Positions 1 through 12,310 are shown, counted from the first letter of the stretch. The stretch: DNA of 64,000 nucleotides from Mya arenaria (GCF_026914265.1 NC_069136.1:56833658-56897657), one strand, 5' to 3'. Numbers and translations: made by a program. The notes: generated from the sequence alone by a model not told the origin.

Positions 1-1330
1 TGTACTTTGTTTATTTATAAAAACGTTTGGAAAATGCCTTGTGCATAGAGAGATTGTCAACACAAATGTACAATTCAAGTTAACTTAACAATTCCAATAT
101 AGCATATTTTCTTCTGATATATTGCACTTCGTATCATGAGCATCTTAATAGTTGTATGACCATTAAAATTTAATGATTGAATTCGAGATAAAACCAGTTC
201 TCAGTGTTACCAATGCCCTTTGTTACATACATAATGTACCATAGCAGCCTATATGTGCATAAATATATTAATTTGATTGCTGTATGATTTCATTTACACA
301 CGAATTGCTTCATTAAATTAGCTTTTATGAGTATAATTTGAATTTAATTATTTTAGAAGTGCTTTGAATTAATATTTGTCTAGAACACCTTATTTTGTTT
401 TACTTACTTATCACTACATAAACTTTTCTGTAGTTTATAAGAATATAATTTGATTGTTTGATATTTGAAGTGCTTTGATTTAATGCATGTTTATGATATA
501 TATATAACTTTTGATAAGATTTAACTGGTAATACTTTTTAAATAGGTTAAACAAAGATTTACATAAGCTAGCACGTCTTTATATTCTGTTCCACATTTTG
601 TTATCAAAACTATCTAATTAGAATTAAAAAACACTTACTTAAAACTTTAGTGATCAACCTATATTCTTTTAAAGTGCTCATCAAAATTGTATATTGTTTA
701 ATTGGCTGAAAGAATTTTAAAGATGTAACAGAACAGGTGAACCTTTTGATATTTAACATGATGTTTTTGTCAAAGAAGGGTATAAGGAGATTTTGAAAGG
801 GATCCAAGAACTGCTTGGACTGAATAATAAGAAATATATTTAAGTGAAAGTATCGTTTGTTTTACTTTTCAACCAACAGAAATGCAAATTCCTGCAACGT
901 TTTTGATTCGCTGATGCAGTACAGTAAATGTTATGGTTGTTTGTGCTATTGTGTGTGATTGTGATATTGTATTCTAGTTTTTTTGTTTGGTTATTTCGCT
1001 TATTCATATGATAAAGGGATGCTTAAGCTACATGTATATTCGAAATTATTATAACATATAATCAAATAAAATGAATGTCATATGAGAGCGTATGTCTTGC
1101 GTTAATTCATTAAATGTTAAAGCCACCACTGACAGTATTCGTAATAAGTATATACAGGTAATTTTCATCAATGTTATCTCATAACAGATACTTCTGAAAT
1201 TTTAGGAATTTTAACCAAAAGTTTACTACTATAACGCAATTTTCACGGAAACAATACAAATAAAAACATGCTATAGTCATGCTCATTACCATTATTTGGT
1301 TTTAATATGAAAAATGTTTTATTTGCTTAT
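1..1330 (-). repeat. Inverted copy of the GBP 3' flank (part 1)
   Basis: Read on the minus strand, this block follows 20130-21600 and 60440-61880 closely. It carries the same order of landmarks: the end near 'gtacatttgtgtt', the stretch with 'aatgatgtttttgtcaaag' type sequence, and the 'ccattatttggtt' stretch at about 1290. The homology is non-coding. Copies at 20 kb and 60 kb lie directly 3' of GBP genes on the minus strand, so this inverted copy should lie 3' of a plus-strand GBP gene that ends left of position 1. That last step is inference. Confidence 0.75.
290..510. repeat. Two tandem units of about 125 bp inside the inverted 3' flank
   Basis: Two related units carry 'gaagtgctttgatttaat' and 'tataatttgaattta' type segments. 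They match, inverted, the tandem units at 20960-21330 and 61260-61600. The array is part of the GBP 3' flank rather than a separate insertion. Confidence 0.55.
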
Positions 1331-2790
1331 GGTTTCGAATTATCCTTTTATGTAATCAAATGTGTGGGTTAACCAAATACACCTACACATATGTAACCAT
1401 GTTAGACGGAAAATGTAGACATTGCTTGAAACTTTATCAGACAGGCTTCGGAATAGTGATTTTTGCGACATTGATTGCATTGAATAATAATAAAATCATG
1501 AGCTGACTCATATCAGAACACTTGGCAATGTTTAATACCTACAAAACTACCCTAACTGACCAGCTTCCGCTGAAAAAATATTCCGCGGAAATTCAACCAG
1601 GAGTGTATCCATGATTTGACTTATGAGAGGGCTTAACTTAAAGGCGTAATTATTTGACTTGCAAACTTTTTCGGTAAAATCGTTGGCAGAGGGTTTAAGG
1701 GTACTTCCAAATGAACATATTAACAGTTTCTAGTTAGAAATGGCGAATGGTGTGTTTTACTACCTTTTTCTCCTATATAGAATTAAATAGTAAGCTTGTG
1801 ATATTTAAGGGATGAGACACACGTCAGTGTAAATATTGTCAGAATTGCAGCCATTTTGAAGAACCCCGATGTAATCTCGTTCGCAAAATGACCGTTTACA
1901 AACAAATATACTCGAAATTGTTGTGATAAGGATAGTCATCATTATAATTTTTCATATTTAATTTATATTGACAAATCAGTTGTCAATGTGTTAGACAAAG
2001 AAATTGTTATTTGTATTTTTTCTTTCCTGACTATAGTCGGGAGTTGACCGATTGTTTTCGGAAAATGAACGAAAACTACCGACGTCGTCCGAAATTAGCC
2101 GGAGATTAATGATTTACTTTACTCTTTTCTAATACTGGAACCGTAACCAGGATATGGAGCTTTATATGCAAGTTCATCGTTAAATAAGTAGTGTGCGTAT
2201 ATCAAAATATCGTAGTAGCCTTTATTCCCATGCTATAACTATAAAGCGCAAATTTCAACCACTGTTGATTGATTTAAGGAATAAAGGTTGAAATGAAAAC
2301 ACTTTCACTTGACACGTATCATTTGACACATAGCAAGCAATTTATTTCCTATTTGACGATCAAGGGCCATAACATGGCAATAGCCAACGTATTTTGAATA
2401 GCTACACGTCTTCATAGTCATCATCGTCCTGTGTAATAAAAAGATTTATTCATATAATTATCTTGAACGCTTTGCTTTACGGTAAAGTTTTACTGGACAC
2501 TGTCATAGCCACCGAAGATGGTCTCATTATATACATATGAGGTCGAAAAATAGTGTGGTGTACTTATTTATTTAAATCCTCCGGCGGCTGTCAAACTTTA
2601 TACAGGTAATTTATATACATATCAAAAGCTAGTTAATTTACATGATAACGACCCGGTACAAATTGACCTCCGGGTCATAAGTGTACGGGGGATTCACCCA
2701 TGGAACGATGCAATCATAATCGCACATTCATCAAACATTGCTTGTCTCAGTAATGGTGTTGAACTATGAGTTTGTGTAATCTGATCACTT
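1331..2790. other. Non-coding stretch interrupting the inverted GBP flank
   Basis: About 1.4 kb separates two parts of the inverted GBP flank that are contiguous in the other two copies. I see no open frame, tRNA or recognisable element. It is either an insertion here or sequence lost from the other copies. Confidence 0.5.
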
Positions 2791-3115
2791 TATCCATCAG
2801 GAAGGTAAGTGAAATGAGGGTATAAAGGGTATTAACACCGACTGACCCTACCAGTATAAGTTTAAAGAAAGGTGAGAAGACGATTATCACGAGTACACTG
2901 TTATTGTGGATGATAGTCGCCAACTTCTTCTCATTCTTCTCAATTGTCTGAAGCTAACAATATTTAAGCCATTTCTCAATCTCAATATCTACTTATTGAA
3001 AGCTATTTCGTATTCAAAAGGGATTAAACACGTACGTGTTTTCTTTAATTAGAAGCGCCCGATCTATCCCGATATTATCAAACCAATATAAGCATGTTCA
3101 TTAAAATCTTTGGTC
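2790..3115 (-). repeat. Inverted copy of the GBP 3' flank (part 2)
   Basis: On the minus strand this follows 19800-20060 and 60150-60330. Shared landmarks are the 'actgttattgtg' segment, 'gtcgccaacttctt', 'atttaagccatttctcaat' and 'cgtattcaaaagggatt'. With part 1 it gives a third, inverted copy of the same GBP-associated flank. Confidence 0.75.
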
Positions 3116-4140
3116 ATTATTCAAAATCAAAATTATTATGCAGCAAAAAAGTGCAGTTACGTACAATAAAAAGGAAAACTATAGGAACATCCAAGAAGTA
3201 AAACATCAAAGTTTAAACCCTATTAAAGATTAAGATTACAAATTCTTGTTATTCAGCAATTCCTCATTTATACGTTTTACTGTGGATTTTGATTGACAAA
3301 AGGGTTTTACCGACGATGACAAGAACCTTTACTATATTGGTGATATTGAATCGCAAAAGCATGACAAAGCACAGAGTAATATTGGTATATGAGCGTATCA
3401 AACAAATCAAATATAGTTAGTATGAAATGTAATATTTGAAAATCTTGGTGGACAATGAAAAAACATTTCAATTGAATAGTCCATCATGATTTATAATAGA
3501 TAGTTTGCAAATTGAGACAATTTAAGGAATTTTGACATTTTTAATTCAAGCTGATGGTACCCGTTGTTCTTTGGGAAATATTTTGCATAGCCTTTCAATA
3601 TAACATTACACAAATTGGTAAAATTGTACATGTTTAACTTCAACCCGTTGCAAAAAGGTCAATGTGCACGAGGTTCTTTAGATGTTCAGAGTTTTGGACA
3701 GCCTTTGTTCTTGATACAAGTACATTCCTAGCTTGCGCTTTGAACTGTCTAACTGCATACCCACGCTTGTTTTACGTTATTCTGTTTAACACGTTTATGT
3801 AAAATTCACTTTTAACAAATAATTGCCCTTTATATGGACTAGCTCATGTTTTGGGAACAAAAACGTGTTTTCCCGGCACATCATCTGAAAACACTTATAT
3901 CATAACTATTTAACTCTTTGCTACAGAAATTGCAAAACAAAAATACAATTAAGGTATAACATAAATTCTAGCCGTAGTATGGAGCGAACCCACACCGGTA
4001 TAATAGTTTTTAGAAAATTGATACCATATACACTCGCCCACAAGGACTCAAAGTAAGCCATCATACATTGAATACATTTGAATACATTAGTTTTTTCCAG
4101 TTCAAGGTACCTGTATATCTGCATATCCTATAATCATAAA
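3116..4140. other. Intergenic, nothing recognised
   Basis: AT-rich sequence on both strands without a supportable gene, RNA or repeat. The short open frame on the minus strand near 3921-4124 has no recognisable protein features. Confidence 0.5.
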
Positions 4141-4149
4141 AGGACTGTT

Positions 4150-4560
4150 GGGCTAACAAACGAGTCTGTTAGCTTACCTTTAATAACAAAAGGGCCAAAA
4201 TGAATAAAAACAGCCTCTAGCCATGGTTATAACAGAATCACAAACGGGCCTCTAGTAGGTTAAACAAGGATCACGAAAGGGGTTGTATACCTGGCTATCT
4301 TACAATTACTAAAGGACCTTAAGCGCTGAATATTCACGAATCACAAAATGGCCACTTCCCTTGCCTATTCAAGAATAACTAAAGGCCTTTAGTCCTGGCT
4401 TGTCAAGAATCACAAAATGGCCGCTAGCCCTGGCTATCCAAGATAACTAGAGGTCATCTAGCCTTGGCTCTCCAGAATTCACAGAAGGGCCTGTAGCCCT
4501 GGCCATCCAGGCACAATGAAAACTTTACCCCTGGCTATACAGGCAAATATCATCAAATGG
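4150..4560. repeat. Degenerate minisatellite, unit about 40-60 bp
   Basis: Imperfect units built on the phrases 'agccctggctatcc', 'aagaatcacaaaatggcc' and 'aactaaaggcctttag' recur roughly eight times. Units differ by substitutions and small indels, so the array is old. Confidence 0.7.
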
Positions 4561-4886
4561 TATCGAGTCTAAATACTGTTCTCTTAACCGCCTAAACATA
4601 AGAACTAGTGTACTTATAAAGCATAATTATACATGCATCAACTACACAATGCACATCTCATGTTAATGTACTTCTATCGGAGGTTAAATGAAATCAATGA
4701 GAAAAAAAACAACAGCAATCGTGCGTATTAATTTAAATTCTGGAAAACTTCACTCAGATTATTAAATATTTATTTTTATTTTTAGATAAATATTTGTTGT
4801 TATTTTTGAAAAGGCAGCATAGAGCTGTATCTATTTGATAGTTATAATTCTGAATTAAAAGAAGAAATACATACATTACACAGTAT

Positions 4887-6740
4887 TCCATTCTGAAATA
4901 CTTGAATTTGATGGTCCTAGAAACTTTTAAGGCATAGGAAAATAATTGATATAATTCCTGCATTTGCGCCTGTTCAAATAAAATTACCTAACTTTTCAAT
5001 TATGTTTGATATGCATTATAATACTTTAGTCACAAAATCAAGGCTTTCATCATAAATGCATGTTTCTTATTTTATCAATAATTTACGACTGAGAAGACTA
5101 TTTGAAGACCTTCTGAAATTAAAAAGCTATCGTTTAGTGTTGTGACGAATGTAAATTTATCTATCCGATTCACTGGCAATCTTGAAAACAAGGTAACATC
5201 GAAACGAGGCATAGATTACAGTAAAATATGTTTTCATTGAACTGAACTGAAAATCAAACTCCTATTTATTTTTCTTGTTGTATTGGTAATCCTTGTAAAT
5301 GTTATTGTTAGATTTTCTATTTTCTGTAATTTGATTACTTTTTGAAAGTTGATATTTTGCTATGTGTTAAGCATTATCATTTTTTTAGAATTAAGTTTCT
5401 TAAACTTAGTTATGTTCCGTGCTGTATTCTGTGAGCGTGATATTTGTTTACATGTATATATATTCTAGTTTTTTTGCTCGTATATTCGTTCGATTCAATA
5501 TTTATCTGTAGATGGGCAAAACGGGACATTTTGCTGGTTTAAGAAAGATAAACGTTCCCCTTGCCAATATTTTATAAAATGATGCATACTCACAAGAATG
5601 AATTTCCATCGATCAAGAATGCCAAATGACTTGAACTGTGATATAGAAGAAAAGTTTCGAAACATCACTTGTTTTCATGTATTCTTGTACATTTAGCTTC
5701 AGTTGTGTTTTACAGTAATTTTCTAAATCTTACGTTAAAGCTTTACCTGTAGGCTTGGTGATAACCTTAAAGTTAATTCCACGTGCTATCGTACGCATAT
5801 TTCATTGTAAACCTGCATAATTCACACATACCTGCTACCAGTTGTTTTCTCAATTTTCTATTACATAATTCACGGCTCGTATAAACTAGGAGCTAATTTC
5901 GATAAACACGTTCAGCGCTTTGATATTTTTGCCAATGGTTTAGTTTTCCTTAATAGGTAAATAATTTATGACACTGAATTTTTTTTCTGAAACTTCACAA
6001 CAACTGCTACTGTTTAAACAACGCACACAACAGCCGGATACCAAAGGCGATGTTGCACCCATTGTGTTTTAACCCACTGAGCGTACCAGGTCTACTCTCT
6101 TTTTTCAAACTTCGTACCAACACAAGAACAAAAGTCCATCAAAAACGGTTGCAATCAATTTCTATCAATCAATTACAGTACAGGTCAATTTCAATTTAGC
6201 CAAAATGTAATTTATATCTACATGGACACTTAATAGTTTGTTCTAGTAAACTAATAATGTGTCAGTGCATGCACACGTTCGAGTTTAGGCGAATACTTTG
6301 CCCACAATTTTTTACTGTAGCAACCCCTTGTACAAATAGGCAGGGAAGGGGCTCGTTCGCAGATCTGCACGGGCCTAAATGCACCCATATTTTTAAGCAC
6401 GTTTTTATACTGGACTATTGTAACATTCGTAGCCTTTAATGATATCCACCACCTCTATGCTGCTTTAAAAATGTTTTTTGTTTGCTGTCTGCTGTTGTTA
6501 TTGGTATTTGTGTTAACACACTTCACTCACATTTGTACATTTATGTTGGAGTAAAGTGTTTTTTGGAATAAATGTAATTTAAAAGATATATACTGTTTTA
6601 CCATTCGCACTGTTGAAATTTTAGTCAAATGTATCTTCTTTTTGATACTAGTTAACTTAGTTGTTTGTTAATATTCGGATATGGATGTATTAAATAAAAT
6701 ACAAAAATAAATGCACAGTGAACATATATGTACTAAATAA
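4887..6740 (+). repeat. Unidentified dispersed unit, left copy
   Basis: The start (4887-5080) matches 43076-43262 and the remainder (about 5140-6740) matches about 54938-57050, in the same orientation and order. Landmarks include 'attcactggcaat', 'gaaaacaaggtaacatcgaa', 'ttgaactgaactgaaaa', 'cacacaacagccggatacca' and 'caaataggcagggaagg'. No long frame or terminal repeat is visible, so the nature of the unit is unknown: segmental duplication or a non-autonomous transposon. The right copy carries about 400 bp of extra sequence near 55.9-56.3 kb. Confidence 0.8.
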
Positions 6741-6894
6741 AATGTTTCTGAGAGGACCGGAAGGCAAGCCTTTTTTAATTCTTATTTAGCTCCTTTCCGT
6801 GTTGGAGTTGACATGTTCTAGTTACGAAAAAAGTGGTTAATGTAGCTAATTAGGATAGGGATTATATTTCGTTGAGAAAATATTAGCTTACACT

Positions 6895-6992
6895 TGTTAC
6901 CGGAGGTCTAGCTCGGGTTCGTATTATTGACGACGGGTTGCATGGACAAAGCGACTGCAATAATACGAACCCGAGCTAGACCTCCGGTAACA
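6895..6992. repeat. Perfect 35-bp inverted repeat (98-bp palindrome)
   Basis: Arm 6895-6929 is the exact reverse complement of arm 6958-6992, with a 28-nt spacer. The whole begins TG and ends CA, as LTRs do, and is followed at once by TTGGCGCC. It is much better preserved than the retrotransposon beside it. It may be the remnant of the 5' LTR rearranged as a palindrome, or an independent small foldback element. Confidence 0.85.
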
Positions 6993-7010
6993 TTGGCGCC
7001 TCAACATATG
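6993..7010 (+). promoter_or_regulatory. Candidate primer-binding site
   Basis: TTGGCGCC begins right after the CA that ends the palindrome. TGGCGCC is a common start of LTR-element primer-binding sites because it pairs with a tRNA 3' end. The following bases were not matched to a particular tRNA. Confidence 0.45.
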
Positions 7011-8724
7011 GGATTGACGGAACGGGAGCAGTCGAACACAAGCGCATTCTGAGGACGCTTAAGGAGAACCATTTTAGTGGTGAATGGACGTATACAAGTG
7101 TTTGATATCTTGTTGAACGCTGGAAAGTGCACTATAGTTTTTATGATCGGATATTACCCCAGGGATTACGTTTTACTGGTCACCCTGTGAACCATATTCC
7201 GGACCCTAGGACGTCGACGGAACGCTACCAGGAGCCTTGGAACCGTGGATGAACAGGATTTAGTGCATTGACACTTCACGTGTACCCTAGGTACATGTAT
7301 GTGTTAGTTTACATTAACACATAGTGGTCACTCGTGTTAACTGTGATCGGACTTATATTGTGTTTATTTAATATGTGTTTTGGAGTTTCTGTCGACGGAT
7401 AATTGGTGAGTGATTATTCTATTCCATTGTAAGGATATACACTGTCCAGTTTGATTGGATAATTGCTGTCCCGTTTAAAGTGGGCAAGAGATCATAGTCT
7501 TGGCATAATACCGTTATTTTGGGCCAGTGTATACTTTTCAATAGTGTATTATGTTAATTGTAATTATGATGATAGGATTTTGTTGACCATATTTTTTTGT
7601 ATCAATATTGTGAGTGTTTCATAATTGGACCATATACGTATTATTTGTACGTCACTGCAGTCAAATTCATAATTTGCATATGCGGTGTGGATAAAAAAAA
7701 CAACAACAACCAAACACTAACATTAAACAAATAGTTTTAGATGCATGTTTGAGTTATAAAGTAGTGAGGTAGAAAGTTGTTTTTCTTTGATTTTGTTTAT
7801 ACATACGTACATACCATTTTTTTTATTAAATCATCTTGATAAGTCAAAATCATTGATTTTGTTTGAGTTTTGCATACTTTTCATTTATTCGAAACCGTCG
7901 CCGTAGTAACCGTGAACGTACCAAAATCGAATCGAACTCGAAACGCGCCGGTCGTTATTTGTACGACTTCGATAACCATATTATACCCTGGCCCCGTAGT
8001 CTAATGGTTAGCGCGTCCGACTGACGATCCGGCGAAGCGGGTTCGAATCCCCATCTGGAGCGCGCAATTTTTCAGAGATAGTTGCATTATTTTCTCTGAT
8101 TATTTGTGAAAGTTAGTTGTTTGAATGAGTTGATACTGGATATCCGTTGCCTAGCAATAGATAATATATATATATAATTGAGATTTCTGTGATTAGTATT
8201 AGAGAGCTAATGAGGTGTGCGGTGCAGTTGTAAATGGCAAATTCTAGTGAAAGGGAGATAATCTAGTCTTTGTTGAGTGATTGTGTAAAAGGGAACTAAG
8301 ATCTGACATCCATAGAGTATTGACTGTTTATGCGGGTTGCATATAAAAGCTCATGTCAGGTAGTTAAAAAAGGGAAGTAATCAGAAACGTCAAACTTAAG
8401 CAATATTAAGCTAACACATTATGTAGTTATGTGAAAGGGAGATAATACATTGAAAAGGTGACTTATTGGGACTTATGATTTGTTGGATGCAAAATATATT
8501 GGTTTCAATCAATGTATATACACATGTGCTTGTATGTTTTGTGTTTTGATATTTCACATTTGATAAGACGTTGTGATTGTTGTTGTGTTGCTTTTGCATA
8601 ATTGAAGTGGACATAAAAACGTGCTTAAACATTTAATCATTGCCATTATAAATTGGAAGTTTATAAAGTGTTCTTGAAAGTGTATTATTGAAGAAGGACT
8701 AGTGAAATTGAAAGTGTTTTTGAT
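7011..8724 (+). other. Long untranslated leader before gag
   Basis: About 1.7 kb between the primer-binding-like site and the first gag ATG, with no open frame of note. It contains a tRNA-like segment at 7991-8062. It is probably the leader of the retrotransposon, although part of it could be foreign insertion. Confidence 0.45.
7991..8062 (+). pseudogene. tRNA-like sequence, Val(GAC) anticodon, probably tRNA-derived repeat
   Basis: Recognisable A-box-like 'tagtctaatggttagcgcg' and B-box-like 'gggttcgaatccc' segments with an anticodon loop CTGACGA (anticodon GAC). The fold is poor: the acceptor arms GCCCCGT and CTGGAGC mismatch at two positions, the anticodon stem has a mismatch and the T arm does not close cleanly. 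GAC is not the usual eukaryotic Val anticodon. I read it as a tRNA pseudogene or SINE head rather than a working tRNA. Confidence 0.55.
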
Positions 8725-10465
8725 ATGGCTGAAGGGGGTTTACCGTATAGTTTTAGGGACACAACGATGGATGTAAAGAGAGAAAGGGGTCGTCTAGAAG
8801 AGGAACGTGCTCAAAGTAGACTTCTAAAATTGCAAGAGAGAAGGAGGCGGAATGAAGAGTTAGAGCTTTTATGTGAACAAAGGCAAAGAGTAATTGCTAG
8901 TCGTACCAGACCAGAGGAGCTACTACAATCCACTCCTGCGCATAGAAAAGACACGTCATTTGTCACCATAGACGAACTAGTTGTACCTGAAGAGAGAGAT
9001 ATTGACTTTTCACTTGAAACTAGAAAGTTGGAAGATCAGCTTCAAGAGTTAGAAATAAATACAGACTTTAGATTTACGCAGTTTGAAGATACACCCAATA
9101 GCTTGAAACAACTTGAAGATAGTTTACACAAATTAGAAGAGAACGTGTATCTTCAAGATCACACGTTTAGAAAAGAGCTTTATGTTTCTTCACCCAACAG
9201 ACGGATGGACAATGAGGTGGATTCTGGCAGAAACAGTTTTAACGACAAGATGGAGAAGTTTGAGAAATGGAGCTGTGAAACTGAAAGTGAAAGAAAAGGC
9301 ATTAGACGAGAGGCGAATTGAATTTGAAAAGAAGGTTGACGGGATAACAAACCATTTGAACCAACGAGATATGAATATTCTGCAATATGAACAAAGACTT
9401 ACACAGATGCAGAAGAAAATGTCTGAAAGATTTGATGAAATGGAATGTCGTTTTAGAGAGAGAGAGAATAATTTCATTAAACAACAGAGGCAGATTGAGG
9501 ATGATCGTATGCACATAGAGAAGGAGAGAGAAGAGCTAGATAGAAAAATGATTGACATAGAAAAAGCGAGGAGAGGTTTTTCAAATCAGTATACACCACG
9601 CATGTCTGAAACCAGAATCACGGATGATATTTATAGTGAGAATAGAACAGTGAAGCCCATTGTCAAAGATAACATCAATCTAAATGTGAAACTGAATTTG
9701 ACACCATTCTCTGGAAGAGAACCAGTTCCCAAAAATGAATCGTCATTTGAAGAGTTTAAACTCGAATTTGAAAGTGTAAGATATACTTACTCTGACGAAG
9801 TAATAAAACAGGGGCTGAGAAAAGCATTGAAAGATCAAGCCAGGAAAACTTTATTACATTTGGGAACGGAAGTCAGTGTGTCTGATATTATGAAACGGTT
9901 GGAGAAAAGTTTTGGGAATGTAGCGAGTGAAGATAGTATCTTGTCACGATTTCTTTCAGCTGAGCAGGGACAGGATGAGACGATCATTGAATGGGGTTTG
10001 AGGTTAGAGGAGATGTTGTTGCAGGTGTGCAGGAGATCAACTATGGATGAGAGAGAGAAGAAGGTCAAATTGAAGAATAGATTTTGGAGGGGATTGAGGA
10101 ATCAGGAGTTAAAACAAGCCACCAGAACTTACTATGATAGTGGAATGAATTACGAGGAGTTACGTAACAAAGTCAGGTCAGAAGAGTATGAGATTAAGTT
10201 ACAAACTGATCGGTCAGGAGCACGACAAAGGACGCAGAAAATTCATCAAACATCCGCCAATATGCAGAACACTGATAGAATAACAAGAGATGCATCGAGG
10301 ACGGATGACATGTACAGGAATCTTGTTAAGAAGATTGAAGATCTTGATATGAAGTTTGAAGATATGAAGAAGAAACAGGAAGAGCAGAAGAAAGAACCAA
10401 AGCCTTACAGAGGGGGATATAAGAATTCAAGATTTCGGGGAAATTATAGAGGCCATGGTCGTTGA
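8725..10465 (+). pseudogene. gag: gag of the Ty3/gypsy element (frameshifted)
   Basis: The ATG at 8725 opens a highly charged, Glu/Arg/Lys-rich product predicted to be long coiled coil. It runs in frame 1 to a stop at 9321, while the same kind of sequence continues in frame 2 from about 9290 to the stop at 10463-10465, so one frameshift lies near 9290-9300. The second part has a capsid-like region: 'LNLTPFSGREPVP' then 'FEEFKLEFE' and 'FLSAEQGQDETIIEW', as in retrotransposon Gag. The end is Arg/Gly-rich (GGYKN, RGNYRGHGR) instead of carrying a clear CCHC zinc knuckle. Gag would form the particle and bind element RNA. This copy is non-functional. Confidence 0.8.
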
Positions 10466-10590
10466 TATGGAGAACGTCAAGGGGACCAAGAAGATATAAA
10501 TGAAGAGATAGAAGGTGCTGTAGAGAAGGAGACAAGAGAGAAAGCTTTAAACATGTAGGTGTCACTATTGATGGGCAAAATGGTGACAAC

Positions 10591-11369
10591 ATGAATAAAA
10601 GCCCTAAGAATTGTCCAAATATTTTTGATAGATTAGTTGGTTATGCTAATGAAGCAGACATAGTCATGAATGGTAATGTGGTTAAGGGTTTGATTGATAG
10701 TGGGTCAATGATTACGACAGTCAGTGAAGATTTCTTTGAAAAGATAAATCCAATGCCTGAACTTCATTCTATAGACAAGTTACGCCTGACGGTAATGGTA
10801 ATGAGATACCATACTTGGGTTATTTTGAAGCGGATATTGAAGTTCCTCATATAACCAAGGAAGCGTTTATTGTCCCAGTCTTGGTTGTAAACAACACGGA
10901 ATACAACTTGTCAGTACCTGTAATTATTGGAACTAACTTTATACGCCTATTGTCTCATGTTGAACGTGAATCCCTTCCCATTGAATGGCTCTCTGCTTAT
11001 ATGGCCATTTCTGCCCATATTCCAGTTGGGACCGTGAGAAGTACGAATAGCAGACCTATACAGGTTCAACCCTTTGAAACAGTTACTCTTTCGGGTTTTG
11101 TCAGGAAGAATTCTGATTGTGTTACGGCAGTAACTGAACAAACTCCTACAATATCAACTAGGATAGGTATTTGTCCGAGAGTGGTGAGACTTGGTGAAAT
11201 TACTTCATGTCGAGTACTTGTTCGGGTTTACAACATGTCTGCAAAGGTGATGGATATACGACCTAGTAGTATTTTGTGCGATCTCCAGGAAGCTAAAGTG
11301 TTGCGGTCATGGTCACCCGAGCCTTCAAAAAAGTCTTCCGAAGACAATCCGCCTGCAAAAGGAAAATAG
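10591..11369 (+). pseudogene. pol: Retropepsin-like aspartic protease region of pol (broken)
   Basis: The active-site triad context LIDSGS lies near 10690, followed by 'VSEDFFEKI'; a second conserved piece, VIIGTNF, lies near 10920. The first part is in frame 1 and the second in frame 3, so there is a frameshift near 10800. The long stretch after the flap-like segment, ending in a Ser/Pro/Lys-rich linker, leads to a TAG at 11367-11369; the same frame then continues directly into the reverse transcriptase. The protease would mature Gag-Pol. The family assignment rests on the motif and on its place between gag and RT. Confidence 0.75.
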
Positions 11370-11396
11370 GAATTCCTAGACAAAATTAAGGTAGAT

Positions 11397-12310
11397 TTGG
11401 GTCATTTGGATGAAAACAAGAGGGAACATGTTGAAAATTTGTTATGGAAATGGGAAAGTGTCTTCTCCCAAGGGCCTCTAGACTTAGGAAACACAAATCT
11501 TGTGAAGCATCATATCAAACTTGATACCCCGGAGCCCTTTAAGGAATCCTATAGGCGAGTACCCCCAGGACTGATAGATGAAGTGCGCGAACATCTGCAG
11601 GAGATGCTGTCCATGGGAGCCATACGACCTTCACAAAGTCCGTTTGCATCAAATGTTGTCATTGTTCGCAAGAAAGACGGAACCATCCGGTTCTGCATCG
11701 ACTACCGGAAGTTGAATTCAAGAACTCACAAGGACGCATATCCACTTCCGCGTATCGAGGATACTCTTCACCTTCTTGCTGGTTCCAAGTATTTTACCAA
11801 GTTGGACCTCAAGGCCGGATACTGGCAGGTTGAGATGGAAGAGGCCGATAAGGAGAAAACGGCGTTCCAGGTTGGCAATTTGGGCTTCTTCGAGGCAAAT
11901 CGTATGCCGTTCGGCCTTTGTAATGCTCCAGCGACGTTTCAGAGGCTGATGGAGCGTTGCATGGGTACGTTTAACCTAAAAGAATGTCTTATATACCTCG
12001 ATGACGTCATCATCTTTTCTTCTACCTTCGAGGAACACCTGGAACGGCTAGAGTCTGTTTTACAGCAATTGAGTTCACACAATTTAAAGCTCAAGGCTTC
12101 GAAGTGTGAGTTTTTAAGAAAGGAGGTTACTTACCTTGGACATGTTGTCTCCGAAGATGGCATCAAGACGGACCCAACCAAGACAGAAGCTGTGAAAAAC
12201 TGGCCTATCCCTAAGACCATTAAGGAGGTTCGAAGTTTTCTAGGGTTTGCCGGATACTACCGGAAGTTTATAGAGCACTTCTCTACCATAGTTCGCCCTC
12301 TGAATAACTT
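11397..12310 (+). pseudogene. pol: Reverse transcriptase domain of pol
   Basis: A long, well-preserved Ty3/gypsy RT in frame 3. Visible in order: 'VRKKDGTIRFCIDYRKLN' (about 11670-11720), 'FTKLDLKAGYWQV' (first catalytic Asp), 'MPFGLCNAPATFQRLM', the YLDDV catalytic box near 11993-12007, 'KASKCEFL' and the connection motif 'VRSFLGFAGYYRKFI'. All three catalytic Asp residues are kept. The frame is linked upstream to the protease through the TAG at 11367 and is lost near 12310 by a frameshift. This enzyme would copy the element RNA into DNA inside the particle. Confidence 0.92.

Noticed and set aside
610..807. Minus-strand 65-residue frame in the inverted GBP flank
   Set aside because: The equivalent region in the other two flank copies does not keep a frame; not a gene.
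9190..9558. Minus-strand frames opposite gag and pol (also 9835-10068, 10326-10592, 12761-12952)
   Set aside because: They are shadows of the charged gag and pol frames on the plus strand; no motifs.
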